A stretch of 64,000 bases of DNA from Dioscorea cayenensis subsp. rotundata (GCF_009730915.1 NC_052475.1:31619016-31683015); one strand, 5' to 3'; numbered from the stretch's first letter, positions 36,901-49,966 are shown. The notes: generated by a model from the sequence alone, not told the origin. Program-made: numbers and translations.

Positions 36901-39900
36901 TACCCTCCTTTGATTCAAGCTTGGTGACACCAAGCATAGCTCTGAACTTTTCATGCTTCTCCACAGGTAGAGCTTTTGTAAAAATGTCTGCCACTTGGTT
37001 CAGAGTGTCACAATGCTGGAGAGTGATCACACCATCAGCTATCAACCCTCGTATGAAATGATACCTTATATCTATGTGTTTTGTCCTCCCATGGAGAGTA
37101 GGATGCTTGGCAATCGAAATTGCCGATTGATTATCGCACCAAATTGTAACAGGATTAGAAACAATTATCTCTAGATCTGATAGCATTCTCTTGAGCCATA
37201 CGGCCTGACACGCAGCTGTAGTAGCTGCGATGTATTCGGCCTCCGTAGTCGACAAGGCCACAATATCTTGTTTCTTAGATCCCCACACAATTGCACTAGC
37301 ACCAAGTAAAAAGGCCATTCCAGATGTGCTCTTCCGATCATTCTTGGAGCTACCCCAATCACTGTCCGTGAAACCCTCCAAGACTCCATTTGACTCTTGT
37401 GGAAACCATAACCCAAACGTTGTTGTGCCTCCCAAATATCTCACTATGCGTTTCACAGCGCACATGTGATGCTTGCTCGGATTAGAAAGAAATCTTGACA
37501 GCATATTCACTGCAAAGCATATATCAGGTCTGGTGTGTGTAATGTATAACATCTTACCAATTATGCTTCAATATGATGATGAATCTGCCTTCTCAGCACC
37601 TTCTTCAAATATATGCTGATCATTCGTGCACATAGGTGTTCCAACTGGGTTACACTTCTCCATTCCCAACTGTGCAACAAGATCACACACATACTTCTTT
37701 TGAGTAATGAAAATTCCACTTGCCAACTGCTTCACTTCAAGCCCCAAAAAATAATTAACCAAACCCAAATCAGACATGTCAAAGGTGCTAGTCATCTCTC
37801 TCTTGAATTCATCAATCATCTCAGCTAAGGAACTGGTATACAGTATGTCATCAACGTAGAGACTTAATAGCAGAATTTCGCCACCTCGAACCATTTTATA
37901 CATGGTATGCTCATTTTCACTTCTTGCATACCCACATTGCTTGAAATGCAAATCTATCTTGATGTACCAGGCTCTAGGAGCCTGCTTCAACCTATACAAG
38001 GCTTTCCTTAATTTATAGACCATGTGCTCCTTTCCTCTTACCTCGTACCCCTCTGGTTGATCAACAAAGACTTCTTCCATGATCTCACCATTTAGGAAGG
38101 CTGAACGAACATCGAAGTGATACACCGGCCAACCATTCCTAGCTGCAAGAGCAAGGAGTATCCTTACGGTTTCCATCCTCGCAACCGGTGAGAAAACTTC
38201 TTCATAATCCACTCCGTGTTGTTGTGTGTACCCACGAGCAACTAACCTTGCTTTGTGCTTCTCCACCTATCCATCAGCTCTAAATTTTGTCTTGTATATC
38301 CATTTGATGCCTACTGCTTTCTTGTTAGGTGGTAAATCAGTGAGCTCCCAGGTGTTGTTGCTTTGAATAGCAATCATCTCTGCAGCCATGGCATCTTTCC
38401 ATTCTTTTCCATTCTTTGCATTTAATTGCTTCGCTGAAGCATGATGGGTCAGTGACGTTCAATGCAAAGATGCATGAGTTATAGATCTCTGCAATGGATT
38501 TTGTCCTCCTGGGAGGGAAACCATCCGTTGGAGCTACCTCTTGCCTCATTATTTCTCTTGCTTCCTCTGAGTTTGACCACCCTGATTCTTCTGTTGACAC
38601 AAACGATTCTTCAGCAGACACAAGTGTTGTATTGACATTAGTGGGTAGTTCTTCATTAACATTGACCGTTGACTCTTCAACGACAATAACTGCCTCCCTT
38701 TCCTCACTTTTACTCCAATCCCAACGCTTGTTTTCGTGGAATACCACGTCTCTACAAATCACCACCTTACTCATTAATGGATTGTAGAGCTTATAGGCCT
38801 TCGTCTCTGAACTATAACCCATGAATATGCACTTCTCCGACTTCTCACTCAATTTTGACAACTTCTGTGATGGTATTAGGGCAAATGCAATGCTACCAAA
38901 CACTCTAAGATGTCCAACTCGTGGCTTTGCTCCATGCCACACCTCGAATGGAGTCTTGTTCAGAATTGCTTGAGTAGGCGATCTGTTTATCAGGTATACG
39001 GAGGTAGCGACAGCCTCTGCCCAGAATCTTGTGGGCACTTCGCTACTCTTGAGTAAACTTCGGGTCATCTCCACCACTGTTCGGTTTTTTCTCTCCACCA
39101 CACCGTTTTGTTGAGGGGTGTAAGGTGCCGTTAGTTCCCGTCTAATACCAAGGTTGCTGCAATAGTCCTTGAAATCATTAGACAGAAACTCACCTCCACG
39201 ATCACTCCGCAAAGCCTTGAGCTTCTTCCCGGTCTCTCGTTCAACTAATGGATGAAACCTCCGAAAATAGTTGAATGTATCTGCCTTGCACTTAACGAAA
39301 TACACCCAGCACATCCTGATGTATTTATTACCTCCTATTGATTCAGTCCTCATAGGCCCGCACAAGTCTGCATGGACAAGTTGGAGACATGATGATGCTC
39401 TCCATGCCTTCTCTTCAGGAAATGGCCTTCGTGATTGTTTAGCTACCACGCACTCTTCGCATTGCGTTTCTCCTTTCAAAGTGGGCATTCCGTGCACCAT
39501 GTTCTTCACTGCTAGAGTTCTCAAGCTCTTGTAGTTCAGATGCCCATACCGTATGTGCCATAACCTGGTTACATTAGGTTGCTCAATGGCTACACATGCT
39601 CTTCCTATCTTAGAGATGTCGACTGGAAACATGTTATTGGGAGTGCGAGGGATAGAGATGATTAGCTTCCCTGATTTTTCATCCTTGATGATACGGTTGT
39701 TACCTTCAAACCGCACCGAGTACCCCTTTAAGAGCAATTGCCCCACACTAAGCAAGTTGTGTGCGAGTCCAGGGACATATTGGACATCATGCAAGTGTTT
39801 TGGGCTCCCATCAGAGGAACAAACTGTCACTGTGCCCACTCCTTCTACCTTGATCTCCTTGTCATCGCCCAAACGTACATTCTCCTTCATTGAGTCATTT

Positions 39901-40913
39901 AGTCGACTGAACAACTGCCTTTCTCCGGTCAAATGACTAGAGCATCCACTGTCTACTAGCCATATAGACTTAGTTACAGCTACGGGTTGCCTGCAAGCCA
40001 TGAACAAGTTGTTAGTTTCACTGTCTTCAGTTGCTAGATTGGCTTCTTTCTCTGGAAGTTTTCTCTTAGCCAAACACTCTGACTTGTAGTGCCCGTATCT
40101 CTTACAGTTAAAGCATTGTACGTTGCTTCTTGACTCATTACTTCTTCCTCTTCCACGAGAGAAGCCTCTCCCTCTTCCGCGAGAGAAACCTCTCCCTCTT
40201 CCTCTGGTGTTGTTCCAAGTAGGAGTTGTGCTTGTGCTTCTTCTTTCACCAGAACCTTGAGCAGCTCCCTCAATCTTCACATGAAGTGCTCTTTCAGCTA
40301 GTCTATCCACAACACGATTTACTCTCATTTCATGAGCTTGTAGAGAACCATTCAGCTCATCTAGTGTCAACTTTGATATGTCGTGAGACTCCTCGATGGC
40401 CACTGCAACGTAGTCGAACTTAGGAGCAAGACTCCTAAGAACCTTTGAGACAACCTCAACCTCAGTTAGGTCATACCCCATGCCTTTTATTTGGTTAACA
40501 ATAGTTATAACCCTTGCACTGTATGCCTGAATACTCTCATCATCTTGCATTTGCAAGGTCTCGAAGCTCTGTCTCAATGCTTGTCGACGAACTGACACAA
40601 TTTGGGAAGTGCTGTGATACTGTTTCTTGATCATTTCCCAAGCCTCGTGTGCTGTTGCGGCCTCTGCAATCCGGTCGAGAATATCTTCATCAACCGCCTG
40701 TTGAATGAGACAGAGAGCCTTTGCATCCTTCTTCTTGTTTTCTCTCTGCCTTCCTTCATCCTCGGACTCTGCTACTCCCTTCTCCACCAACTCCCAAAGT
40801 TCATGTGAACGGAAAACTGTCTTTATCCTCAGGCTCCACCTGCCATAGCTTTCACCTTTGAAAACCGGCACACAAGGTTGTGACAAACACACTGGGTTTG
40901 CATTTGCAGCCAT
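36884..40913 (-). pseudogene. Copia gag-pol polyprotein, broken by one frameshift and two stops
   Basis: The first open part (40913-38337) starts MAANANPVCLSQPCVPVFKG and holds a UBN2-type gag, a zinc knuckle (CFNCKRYGHYKSEC), an aspartic protease site (VDSGCSSHLTG), a GAG-pre-integrase HxxxH-CxxC zinc region and the integrase core. A perfect 10-bp tandem duplication (38397-38416) then shifts the frame. Reverse transcriptase follows (37571-38266) with the active-site stretch SLYVDDILY. RNase H lies in 36884-37567 (GFTDSDWG, STTEAEY). In-frame stops are TAG (38267-38269) and TGA (37568-37570). So the copy cannot make a full polyprotein, though it could be mobilised in trans because LTRs, primer site and purine tract look sound. 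Confidence 0.93.
36901..36914 (-). other. Polypurine tract of the copia element
   Basis: On the minus strand TCAAAGGAGGGTA directly precedes the 3' LTR, where plus-strand DNA synthesis is primed. Confidence 0.7.
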
Positions 40914-40932
40914 GAGATATGTGACAACCTCA

Positions 40933-40944
40933 GCTCTGATACCA
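40933..40944 (-). other. Primer-binding site of the copia element
   Basis: TGGTATCAGAGC on the minus strand, 3 bases inside the 5' LTR. This matches the 3' end of plant initiator-Met tRNA, the usual copia primer. Confidence 0.9.
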
Positions 40945-40947
40945 CAA

Positions 40948-41362
40948 TGTTGGGTATTTGAGGATCACTCTACTCACCGTTCACTGGAGAAGAAGCTCTG
41001 CTTGAGTGCATAGACTCAGCACTCTCACCAAACACACATACAGCACACACAGGGCCGCTCTAAACACACACTTCATTCAACAAGTCAAAAAGCATAATAT
41101 AAGCTTACAACTGAAAAGTAAAACATTCAAAAGCAAAGAGAACTAGGATAAGATAACTTGTGCCACCATGACACATTTGCTCATGCAGCAATAACTGCAC
41201 AGACTATTTTCATGCAAACATGAATCTTCACGTACACTGTGATCTTCGGCAGACTCCTTCTTCAAGTTGTGTATCTTCTCAATAACCTGCGCCATGTACG
41301 AACCTATCCTTTCATTAAACTGGCGCCCGACAACACACACAAGCTTTAATCACATCCGGACA
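40948..41362 (-). repeat. 5' LTR of the copia element (415 bp)
   Basis: Starts TGTTGGGTATTTGAGG, ends CACATCCGGACA on the plus strand, same length as the 3' LTR with three substitutions. Confidence 0.97.
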
Positions 41363-41580
41363 GAGGTGATCCACCTTTGGCAATCCCCCTCACCATAGCC
41401 AAAGATACTAGCTTTAATTTGGAGACAAAGCTCCCTCCGGCAGTGGATAAGGTGTGTGAACCATGACCTACCATGTCCCGGGGACTATTAGAAATTTCAT
41501 TATCTATTGGAATTGACTGAATAAGGCCACTGGAGAAGAACCTTGCTCGGATCAACTTCCTAGAATTCAATAAATTATTA

Positions 41581-41826
<246 letters not shown>

Positions 41827-42773
41827 TTATGCATGCAAGCATGTATAAATTTAAAGACAAGGTTCGCATTCTAATACTTAACTGCTTCATTAATAAGGAT
41901 ATGAAATTGTACGTACGTGGCAATTGAGACCTATAATATATTTATGTATATGGACAGTACCAGTGTCTAAGTTTGCAATGATTACGCCTTCTCCGAACTT
42001 GGCTGTCGTCCATAGTGATGTCTTTGGGATGTCGTGAGAATTCTCAAGACCAAGGAATTGCCATGAATGTGTTGTGTGAAGCTTGAAAGCTTTGTCAGGG
42101 ATCACTGATCTAACACTCGGATGCCCTAAACATGCAAAAAAATAAAAAATAAAATAATTATAATAATTATAATAATAATAATAATAATAATCAAGTGAGT
42201 ACAAGTTATGATATTTTATAAATGATATATATATTGAAAAAAAAAATGGAATAATTCTATGAATATATACTTGAGAGCACTTTTGCTGTTTCTTCATCCA
42301 ATGTGGCTGCAAAGCCATTAATGTGGTGTGTGTTGTAGTAAAAGATTGAAGCTTTGGCTTTCTCTTTGCCGCAAGATTGAAAAAATTTTATGAATAAGTT
42401 TTTCACAGGAGAGATGAATGAAGGTGTGCATGCATGAAAATTAAATTAATTACTCCTTCAAGATTGAGCCTAAGAGTTCATTGTGAGCATCCACAACAAC
42501 CTCTTCATTTGGGTTGGGGCCATGAGCACCAAGATAAACAATATAAGACTGCATAAAAAGAAGAAGAATATGACGAAAACTTTGATCATTTGATATAGAA
42601 CTCAAAAGTATGAGGCTTTGGTTGTTACCTTTGTATCTGCAAATACAGAAGTTTGGAGAAAAATGAACAAGGAAAAGAGAAGGAGAATTGAAAGATTAGT
42701 TCTCTTCTTGTGAGCCATTAAATGCTTTTCTCTCCCTCCAAAGTGATTCAATCGGAATGCATGATTACATAGT

Positions 42774-42774
42774 C

Positions 42775-42810
<36 letters not shown>
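42774..42810. repeat. Compound AC(n)AT(n) microsatellite before protease D
   Basis: A CA run passing into a TA run, 56-92 bases upstream of the D start codon, in the former promoter or leader. Confidence 0.85.
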
Positions 42811-42988
42811 AAGATGACATTCTCTACGTTAATTATTATTATGTAAAATTTTCTCTCTAATTTTATCAAAGATGACAGGGCCGGAAGATTATAACCATCA
42901 ATCCGGCCAATAAAAATAAATAAACAAGTTAGCAAATAGATAATAACAATAATGCATGTGGGCGGTTTAACAATGGGGTTTAACTTTC

Positions 42989-43690
42989 TTTTTTTTTTTT
43001 TCAATAAAGTGAATAAACCACAGATTTATTAAAAAGGAGAGAAGGTAACAGAGAACATCAAGTACAAAAGAAAATTAAAGTACCAGACATAAGATAATAT
43101 AAAAGACTGTTTTCCTCACCATGGATGAGGAAAACAAATCAGAACTGAAAGAAAAAAACAGAAAAGACAAGGAGAAAAGATAACAAGCCGGACCGGCGAA
43201 GTCAACCGAGAGACACAGGCCTGTCGAGAGCGGATTACTCCTGACCAGAGGTATGCACCGAATCACCAGAGGGATCAGTTGATCTAGAGCTCAGGAAGTT
43301 AAGGGATCGTTTAATCCTCTGAACAGCATCTAAGGGTTCCTGCTGGTGGGTCTCTGCATCTGCAGAAATCCAAGAGAGAAGCAAATTAGTTGTTTTGTAG
43401 AGAGTAGAAGAAATGGGAGACTGAATTTGGTTAAAAAAACGGTTGTTGCGTTTCAGCCAGATATTCAGTGGCTCTAGAACAGAGATCCCAGATAATCTTA
43501 GAAATAGGATTCAAAGAGGAGATCCAAGTGGTCCAGATAATATTAGAAACAGAGGATAGAAGAGTATCAATATCTAATAAACATTTAAAGTAAGACTATA
43601 TTCTTTCTGAGAAAATACAATCAAGGTGGTCCACTGTTTTTGAGTTGTTATGACATAGTATACATGTGTCAATTGCATTTGGATTACAAC
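42989..43690 (-). mobile_element. 5'-truncated LINE, 3' end with zinc-finger remnant
   Basis: The plus strand opens with a T-run (42989-43001), the poly-A of a minus-strand LINE. At its far end the minus strand encodes AIDTCILCHNNSKTVDHLDC, matching the CxxC...HL..C zinc-binding region that follows reverse transcriptase in plant LINEs (zf-RVT). Stops interrupt it soon after. The insertion is absent from the second copy of the surrounding duplication, which reads TTTAACTTTCTAACAACATT without a break. Confidence 0.75.
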
Positions 43691-45512
43691 TTTTTTTAAA
43701 AACATTCTAACAACATTTTTGTTAAGGAAAAAGATTTGTAATGATATGAGAATAAAAAAGTGCATTGTATTAAAAAGAAAATTATTTAACAATTATAACT
43801 GTTGAACAAGACTAATGTATTTTTATTAAAAAAAATTCTTACATACCCCAATAAAAGAAGTAATTGTTAATATATTATTCTTTAAAGATATACTTGTTTA
43901 TATATTATCACATGGACACAAAAGCAAGCAGGAAGGATTTGTAGCATATATAACATGAAAAACTGTGGTTTTTATATAAGTATATATATTAGTGTATTAG
44001 TAATTTACCATTTGTTGAAGAAAAAGAGGGAAAAGAAAAGTAAAACCTCTAATTTATATATTTGTAATTATATAAAATAATAATAATAAAATCTTTACTT
44101 TATTAGCTCCTAATTATAGCTTAATTGAAAAAAAAAATGCACTAACAAATAACAACAATTATTTTTGTTATACTTTGTAACAAATATTATAGTTTCGATG
44201 GCTTGAAAATATAACTTGTTATTTGTTGTTAAATTTGAATCTACAACAATAAAAAAACAGAAATATAACAATTTGTTTTAATATAAGTAATTTTCTTAAT
44301 TTAATTGTTAAAGGTTAGGTGAAATATTATGATATGAAATCTTGATTTGCCTTAAAAAAAAACAATTTAGTTGTATCGTGATTTAAAATGGTAATTTTTT
44401 TCAAAATAAAGTCTTATATGATATATATATATATATATAATTGGTATTCATGATAAATTAATATTTTTAAAATATGAAAGACATAAAAAGCTTGGTTCTT
44501 CAACTAATTAAATTATGTAACATTTTTTTTAAAAAAAAGCAAATAAATAACTTAAATATGTTAAGAGAAAAAAAGGTACAAGTAATTAACAAAATCTGGA
44601 GCACTTAAATAAACTTCTAAAACTTTAAAAATTAACAAAATCAATTAATGTACGAATTGTTACACCAATGAAAGAGGTATTGTTAATATATTATTCATGA
44701 CCATCAATCCGGCCAATTAAAATAAATAAACAAGTTAGCAAATAGATAACAACAATAATGCGTGTGGGCGGCTTAATAATGAGGTTTAACTTTCTAACAA
44801 CATTAGTGTATTATTTTTTTTTTCTTGAAATGATGTGAGAATAAAAAAAAAGTGCATTTTATTAAAAAAAAATTACTTAACAATTATAACTGTTGAACAA
44901 GATTGATGTATTTTTATTAAAAAAAAAATTCTTACGTATCCCAATGAAAGAGATAATTGTTAATATATTATTCATAAAAGATATACTTGTTTATACTCTA
45001 TACATTATCACATGGACACAAAAGCAAGTAGGAAGGATTTGTAGCATATATAATATGAAAAACTATGGTTTTTATATAAGTGTATATATATGTATATATA
45101 TTAGTGTATTAGTAATTTACCATTTGTTGAAGAAAAAAAGAAGAAAAAAAAAGAAGTAAAACCTCTAATTTATATACTTGTAATTATATAAAATAATAAT
45201 ATAAAATCTTTACTTTATTAGCTCCTACCTATCGCTTATTTGAAAAAAAAAAAAGTACTAACAAATAACAACAATTATTTTTTGTTGTACTTTGTAACAA
45301 TATTATAGTTTGGATGGCTTAAAAATATAACTTGTTATTTGTTGTTAAATTTGAATCTATAACAATAATAATAAAAAAAAAAACCATTTGTTCTAATATA
45401 AGTAATTTTTTTAATTTTAATTGTTAAAGGTTAGATGAAATATTGTGATTTGAAATCTTGATTTACCTCAGAAAAACAGTTCTGTTGTATCTTGATTTGG
45501 AAATGGTAATTC

Positions 45513-45626
45513 AAAACTTGACTCCGACTGGGCAGGTGTATGGTGCCAATGTTCTTGGCCAGCCTAGCTGTTGTTTATCTTTTCTATTAAACTGTGTTTA
45601 ATCCACATTTATTTCAAAAAAAAAAA
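45513..45626 (+). mobile_element. Short LINE 3' end with poly-A tail
   Basis: A GC-richer segment (GTATGGTGCCAATGTTCTTG and following) ends in TTTAATCCACATTTATTTC plus 11 A. The matching site in the first duplicate copy (about 44390-44405) lacks it. It is 5'-truncated to about 110 bases. Confidence 0.65.
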
Positions 45627-46319
45627 TTTATCTAAATATATATATATATATATATAATTGGTACACATGATAAATTAGTATTTTAAAAATATGAAAGACG
45701 TAAAAAGCTTGGTTCTTCAACTGATTAAATTATGTAACATTTAAAAAAAAATAAATAAATAAATAACTTACATATGTTAAGAGAAAAAAAGGTAAAAGTA
45801 ATTAACAAAATCAATAAAATTTGAGTTTTTTTTGTCTTTATACTTATGAAAATTTGACTAATTATATATATATATATATATATATCAATAAAATCAAATA
45901 TCATATATAGCTCTCGAGAAAATTGGTTATAAACCCCTCAAAAGTTCTATAATTACATATTTACCATCAGAAAAATCATAATTGTTTATATACCGAAAAT
46001 TATAAGTAATTGCGGATATGCCCCTACGTTAGATTCCGTTAATAGAAGTTAATCAAACTTTATTATAACTTTGATTAAAATATACAAAAAGTCCAAAATA
46101 ACCCTCGCACAACTTCATTTTACAATAAAAAAAAAAACTTTTCAAAGGGTATAATGGTCATATTATGTATCTATTGTTTGTTAACGAATTGTTTTTCAAC
46201 TAATTTGAACCCCAAGGGTATATATACAATTATATGTAGTATTCAGGGTATGTATACAATTATCTTTTGCAAATATACAATTTTAAAATTATTCAGAGGT
46301 ACATCTGCAAAAAGCCCTA

Positions 46320-46354
46320 CATATATATATATATATATCATATATATATATATC

Positions 46355-46385
<31 letters not shown>

Positions 46386-46551
46386 CATTTTGCCCATATA
46401 CATTTTTAAAATATATTATAAATCATAAGAATATTAATTTTTATAATAATGAAAGCTAAATTTAATTTAAATTTAAATTCTTAAACTACTATTATCAGTA
46501 TTAATTTTTATTTAGTTGTGAGGGATCATGCAAACTTAAGTCCCTTTATAG

Positions 46552-46582
<31 letters not shown>
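46320..46582. repeat. Cluster of AT/CA microsatellites
   Basis: TA runs at 46321-46376 with a short ACACAC end, and again at 46554-46582. Nothing coding is seen between them. Confidence 0.8.
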
Positions 46583-46587
<5 letters not shown>

Positions 46588-46645
46588 AGATATTTATATA
46601 CTATTGAATGAACAGTGCAATATGTAAATATATATATACACGTAA

Positions 46646-46763
46646 AGATGTTTTTTTTTTATTTTTTATTTTTGAAATGTGGATAAACCACATTCATAAA
46701 AAAAAAAAAAACAAAATAAGATACAACAACAGTCTACTAGCTGTGAAAACGTCCAGATGTTTT
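46646..46763 (-). mobile_element. About 100-bp LINE tail with 9-bp target duplication
   Basis: AGATGTTTT flanks the piece (46646-46654 and 46755-46763). Inside, the plus strand begins with a T-run and reads GTGGATAAACCACATTCAT, an A-run, then ATACAACAACAGTCTACTAG. This is the 3' end of a minus-strand retroposon, with the same layout as 18700-18760. Confidence 0.65.
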
Positions 46764-47001
46764 GATATATATTTTGTTATATGTAAAATTTTTTATATTT
46801 TTTAAAATAAAAAAAATGATTTATCCATTTTATAGAATAGTTTACCAAACTCGTAATTCAATTTGAAGGCATTAATTGAAACCAAACATGTTTATTAAAA
46901 AAAATAACAAAAGAAACTAATAGAAGATTAGATCCCTATACAGGAAGTTCAACCCTTAATAATAATTTTGCTTGCAAGACAGAAATTGAAAACATCACCA
47001 A

Positions 47002-47607
47002 CTAACGAATCGGATGACCCACAACTACTGGAATGATCACATTATGCTTACCATCTGACCATGCAATGTTTCCAAATTCAAAGTAGCTACTCGTATTCAC
47101 CAACTTGAGTGTTGCATGATACTGCTGCTGTTCACCAACCTTAGAGAAGTTAAGAGTTGGCGGAGTTATTGTCACTGAAACCCCTGATGGTTCTTGAACG
47201 GAGACTTTGTACTGACCGGGCGTTCCGACATTGGTCAGTGTTCGAGTTGCAGTCATTGTATTATTGAACATATCAAGAAACGTCATGATGACTGGGTAAT
47301 TCAAGTCCTCAATCTTTACAACTGGAGATGGGCATGCGTATGGAGCGTCATTGAAGGATTTGAGATCATCAGGGCCATAGAAATTGCACAAGAAGTTCAA
47401 GTAGCCATTGGTTGTGATATCATACACAAGACCAGGATCCATGGCACGGTTTGGTGAAACTTGTCCGGCACCGTAAGAAAATGGTGTGGCAGTTTTCATT
47501 GTGTAGTTCTTGATTAAGGTTCCATTGTTATCATGAACTTCAGCTGAATTGAATTCAAATCCATGCATGCGTGTAAAAATAAATTAAACACAATATATAG
47601 AGGTGAA

Positions 47608-47647
<40 letters not shown>

Positions 47648-48456
47648 AGTAGTCATGATTGCTGATTTGATCATGGCAGGAGACCAAGTGGGATTGGCAG
47701 ATTTGAGGAGTGCAACAACACCGGCAATGTGTGGGCAAGACATGGAGGTGCCGGACAGTACATTGAAGGAGACTCGGCGAGTATCGAAGCCGAACAATGT
47801 TGGACTAGTGGCATTGGTGAAGGAAGCAAGAATGCTCTCTCCTGGTGCTGTGATATCAGGCTGAAAAAACATATAGAATCAAAAGAGATGATGATGATGA
47901 TGATGATGATAAAGTAGTACTGTTGTTAGTTAATTTATGTCATGTATCAACCTTGAGGATCTGAAGAGTTAGGGGATTCGGTCCTTGAGAAGAGAATGAG
48001 GCCATTACAGGTGCCGGTTTCAGGTTCAGCGTTGTTTGAGGAAGAGAAATATAACCTGTAGGTGTCCTACGTACAAAACCAACATCAAATGCTTTAGAAA
48101 TATAAAACAATTAGGGTTGGTTGAATATATAAAAAGGAAATTAAGAAAGTAGATTAAAACTTACTTGGTGTTATGGAGATAGTTTAACAATTGATAAGAA
48201 TCATTGACGGATATTTCGGTGGCAGGGAGGACATGAGGAACAGGGAATATTTCAGGCACTCGAGTGGACGCGGAAGGGTCATAATAGATTACCATTCCAG
48301 CGCCGCCAGCATCAAGCACAGCCTTACCCATTTGGGCTCTGTACACTTCTCCTCCACCCAAACATACTACTATCTTACCTTGCACCTTCTTGGGGTCCAA
48401 AGTATTTGGATAACAATAATACCTATAATTATTAAGTCAAATTATCAATGAAAAAC

Positions 48457-48487
<31 letters not shown>

Positions 48488-49966
48488 TTGAGTCTCTTAT
48501 ATACCCAAGTGATATTGATGAATTTAGACGCCCATCTCCTGCAAGAATTATGGGATACTCATTCTTCCCCGGAAGGGCCTTCTCAGACAAGCTCTTACCC
48601 TGATCATAAACTTCAATATATATGATAATGAAAATGGTTTATTTATTTTTACATGCATATATATATATATATATATATATAGAACCTGAAGGGTGATATT
48701 GTTGAAAGACAAAGTGGCAGTAAAATCTCTATCCATTGAGCTAGCAGCAACGGTGAAGATCCAGGGGGCAACATTGCCAACAGAAAATGGCACAGGGCCT
48801 GCATTTCCAGCTGAGCATACAACAAAGATGCCGTTCTTTATTGCGTGGAAGGAGCCGACGGCGATAGCATCATTGAGATATGGCATCGGCATGCCCCCAA
48901 GTGATATTGATATTACATCAACACCATCATGTATCGCATCATCAAATGCAGCCACCACATCGGCATTGGAACACCCTCGATCCCAGCACACCTTGTAGGC
49001 GGCGACACGGGCCCGAGGTGCCCCGCCTTTTGCCACGCCTGCACCGTAGCCAAAGAGACTAGCATTAGGCACAAAACTTCCTCCGGCCGTCGATAAAGTG
49101 TGTGTGCCATGCCCTTCGCTGTCACGGGGACTGTCGTAGTATGTCTCATTGCTCATGCCACCTTTATTATAGTATCTTGCGCCGATCAGCTTCCTGTACT
49201 CACCCAAAGAAGAAGTTACTTAGTTTAAGTATTCTTAAAACTATATGATAAAAAAAAGAACGTGGAGATCATATATGTATGTGCCTGTTGCATTTGAAAT
49301 CCTTGTCTTTGTCATTCTGACAAATTCCCTTCCATTTTGATGGAATGGGACCTAAGCCATCATCGTTGAAGCTTGCAGATTCCGGCCATACACCTAATTA
49401 CAAACATGAATGTACACACACAAAATTCAAATTCCACTCAATTTATTTCGATCAGTTGAAAATTGTCATGTGTGTGTGTGTGTATATATATATAGTACCG
49501 GTGTCTAAGTTTGCAATGATAACATCTTCTCCATAATTTGCCTGTTCCCATAACGAAGATGTAGAGCCGCCGGGGGTGGAATTGAGACCGAGGAATTCCC
49601 ATGAATGTGTTGTGTGAAGCTGGCTAAATGTGTTTGGAATCACGGATACAACTTTGGGATGCTCTGAAGATATCAATATTTGTGTAACGTTAATTAACAG
49701 CATGTTAGATATTTAATTTGTATACTGTGATAGAATATATATATATTATATACTTGAGAGTTGTTTTGCTGTCTCTTCATCCAAATTTGCTGCAAAGCCA
49801 TTGATAGAGTATGTGTAGTAATAGAAGATTGAAGCTTTGGCTTTCTCTTTGCTGCAAGATTGAAACAAATGGAATAAGTTCGTCAAATAAAAGAGATGAA
49901 CGGTGTAGATGAAGAAGAATGTGAGTTAATCATAATTAATTTAAATTACTCTTTCAAGATTGATCC
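47002..49966 (-). CDS. Subtilisin-like protease E (SBT5/AIR3 type), 5' end lost in the gap
   Basis: Ten exons are visible: 49950-49966 (cut by N), 49754-49851, 49499-49663, 49285-49393, 48686-49193, 48505-48599, 48165-48422, 47952-48066, 47647-47860 and 47002-47543. All length differences from gene B are multiples of three, so the visible part is open. Asp (NLDTG), His (GHGTHTLST), Asn (CSAGNAGP), PA insert, Ser (GTSMSCPH), tail ending VVVGHPIR. The donor after exon 5 is GC (AACAG then GCACAT), shared with pseudogene D. Exon 1 with the signal peptide, most of exon 2 and the promoter must lie inside the 1000-N gap or beyond it. Introns 6 and 10 carry TA microsatellites right at the donor. Probably a functional secreted protease. 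Confidence 0.88.

Larger units (their letters stand above)
36481..41367 (-). mobile_element. Ty1/copia LTR retrotransposon with target duplication
   Basis: The element spans 36486-41362 (4877 bp) and is flanked by GAGGT on both sides (36481-36485 and 41363-41367). Two 415-bp LTRs differ at only 3 positions. Read on the minus strand the order is 5' LTR, Met-tRNA primer site, gag, protease, integrase, reverse transcriptase, RNase H, purine tract, 3' LTR. This is the copia order. It sits in exon 6 of protease D in the same orientation as that gene. Gene function is already lost by one frameshift and two stops. Confidence 0.97.
42892..45817. repeat. Diverged tandem duplication (copy 1 42892-44695, copy 2 44697-45817)
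   Basis: Both copies open with CCATCAATCCGGCC and a GTGTGGGCGG segment. They then share blocks such as CACATGGACACAAAAGCAAG, AGGAAGGATTTGTAGCATAT and AAGCTTGGTTCTTCAACT in the same order. Copy 1 is longer because of a LINE fragment (about 42989-43690). Copy 2 has a different, smaller LINE fragment (about 45513-45626). The rest is AT-rich and has no coding sequence. Confidence 0.85.

Noticed and set aside
42602..42820. Longer start for protease D giving MSSLYIYIYVCVCVC
   Set aside because: The extension is a translated CA/TA microsatellite. The ATG at 42718 gives a normal signal peptide like those of the paralogues.
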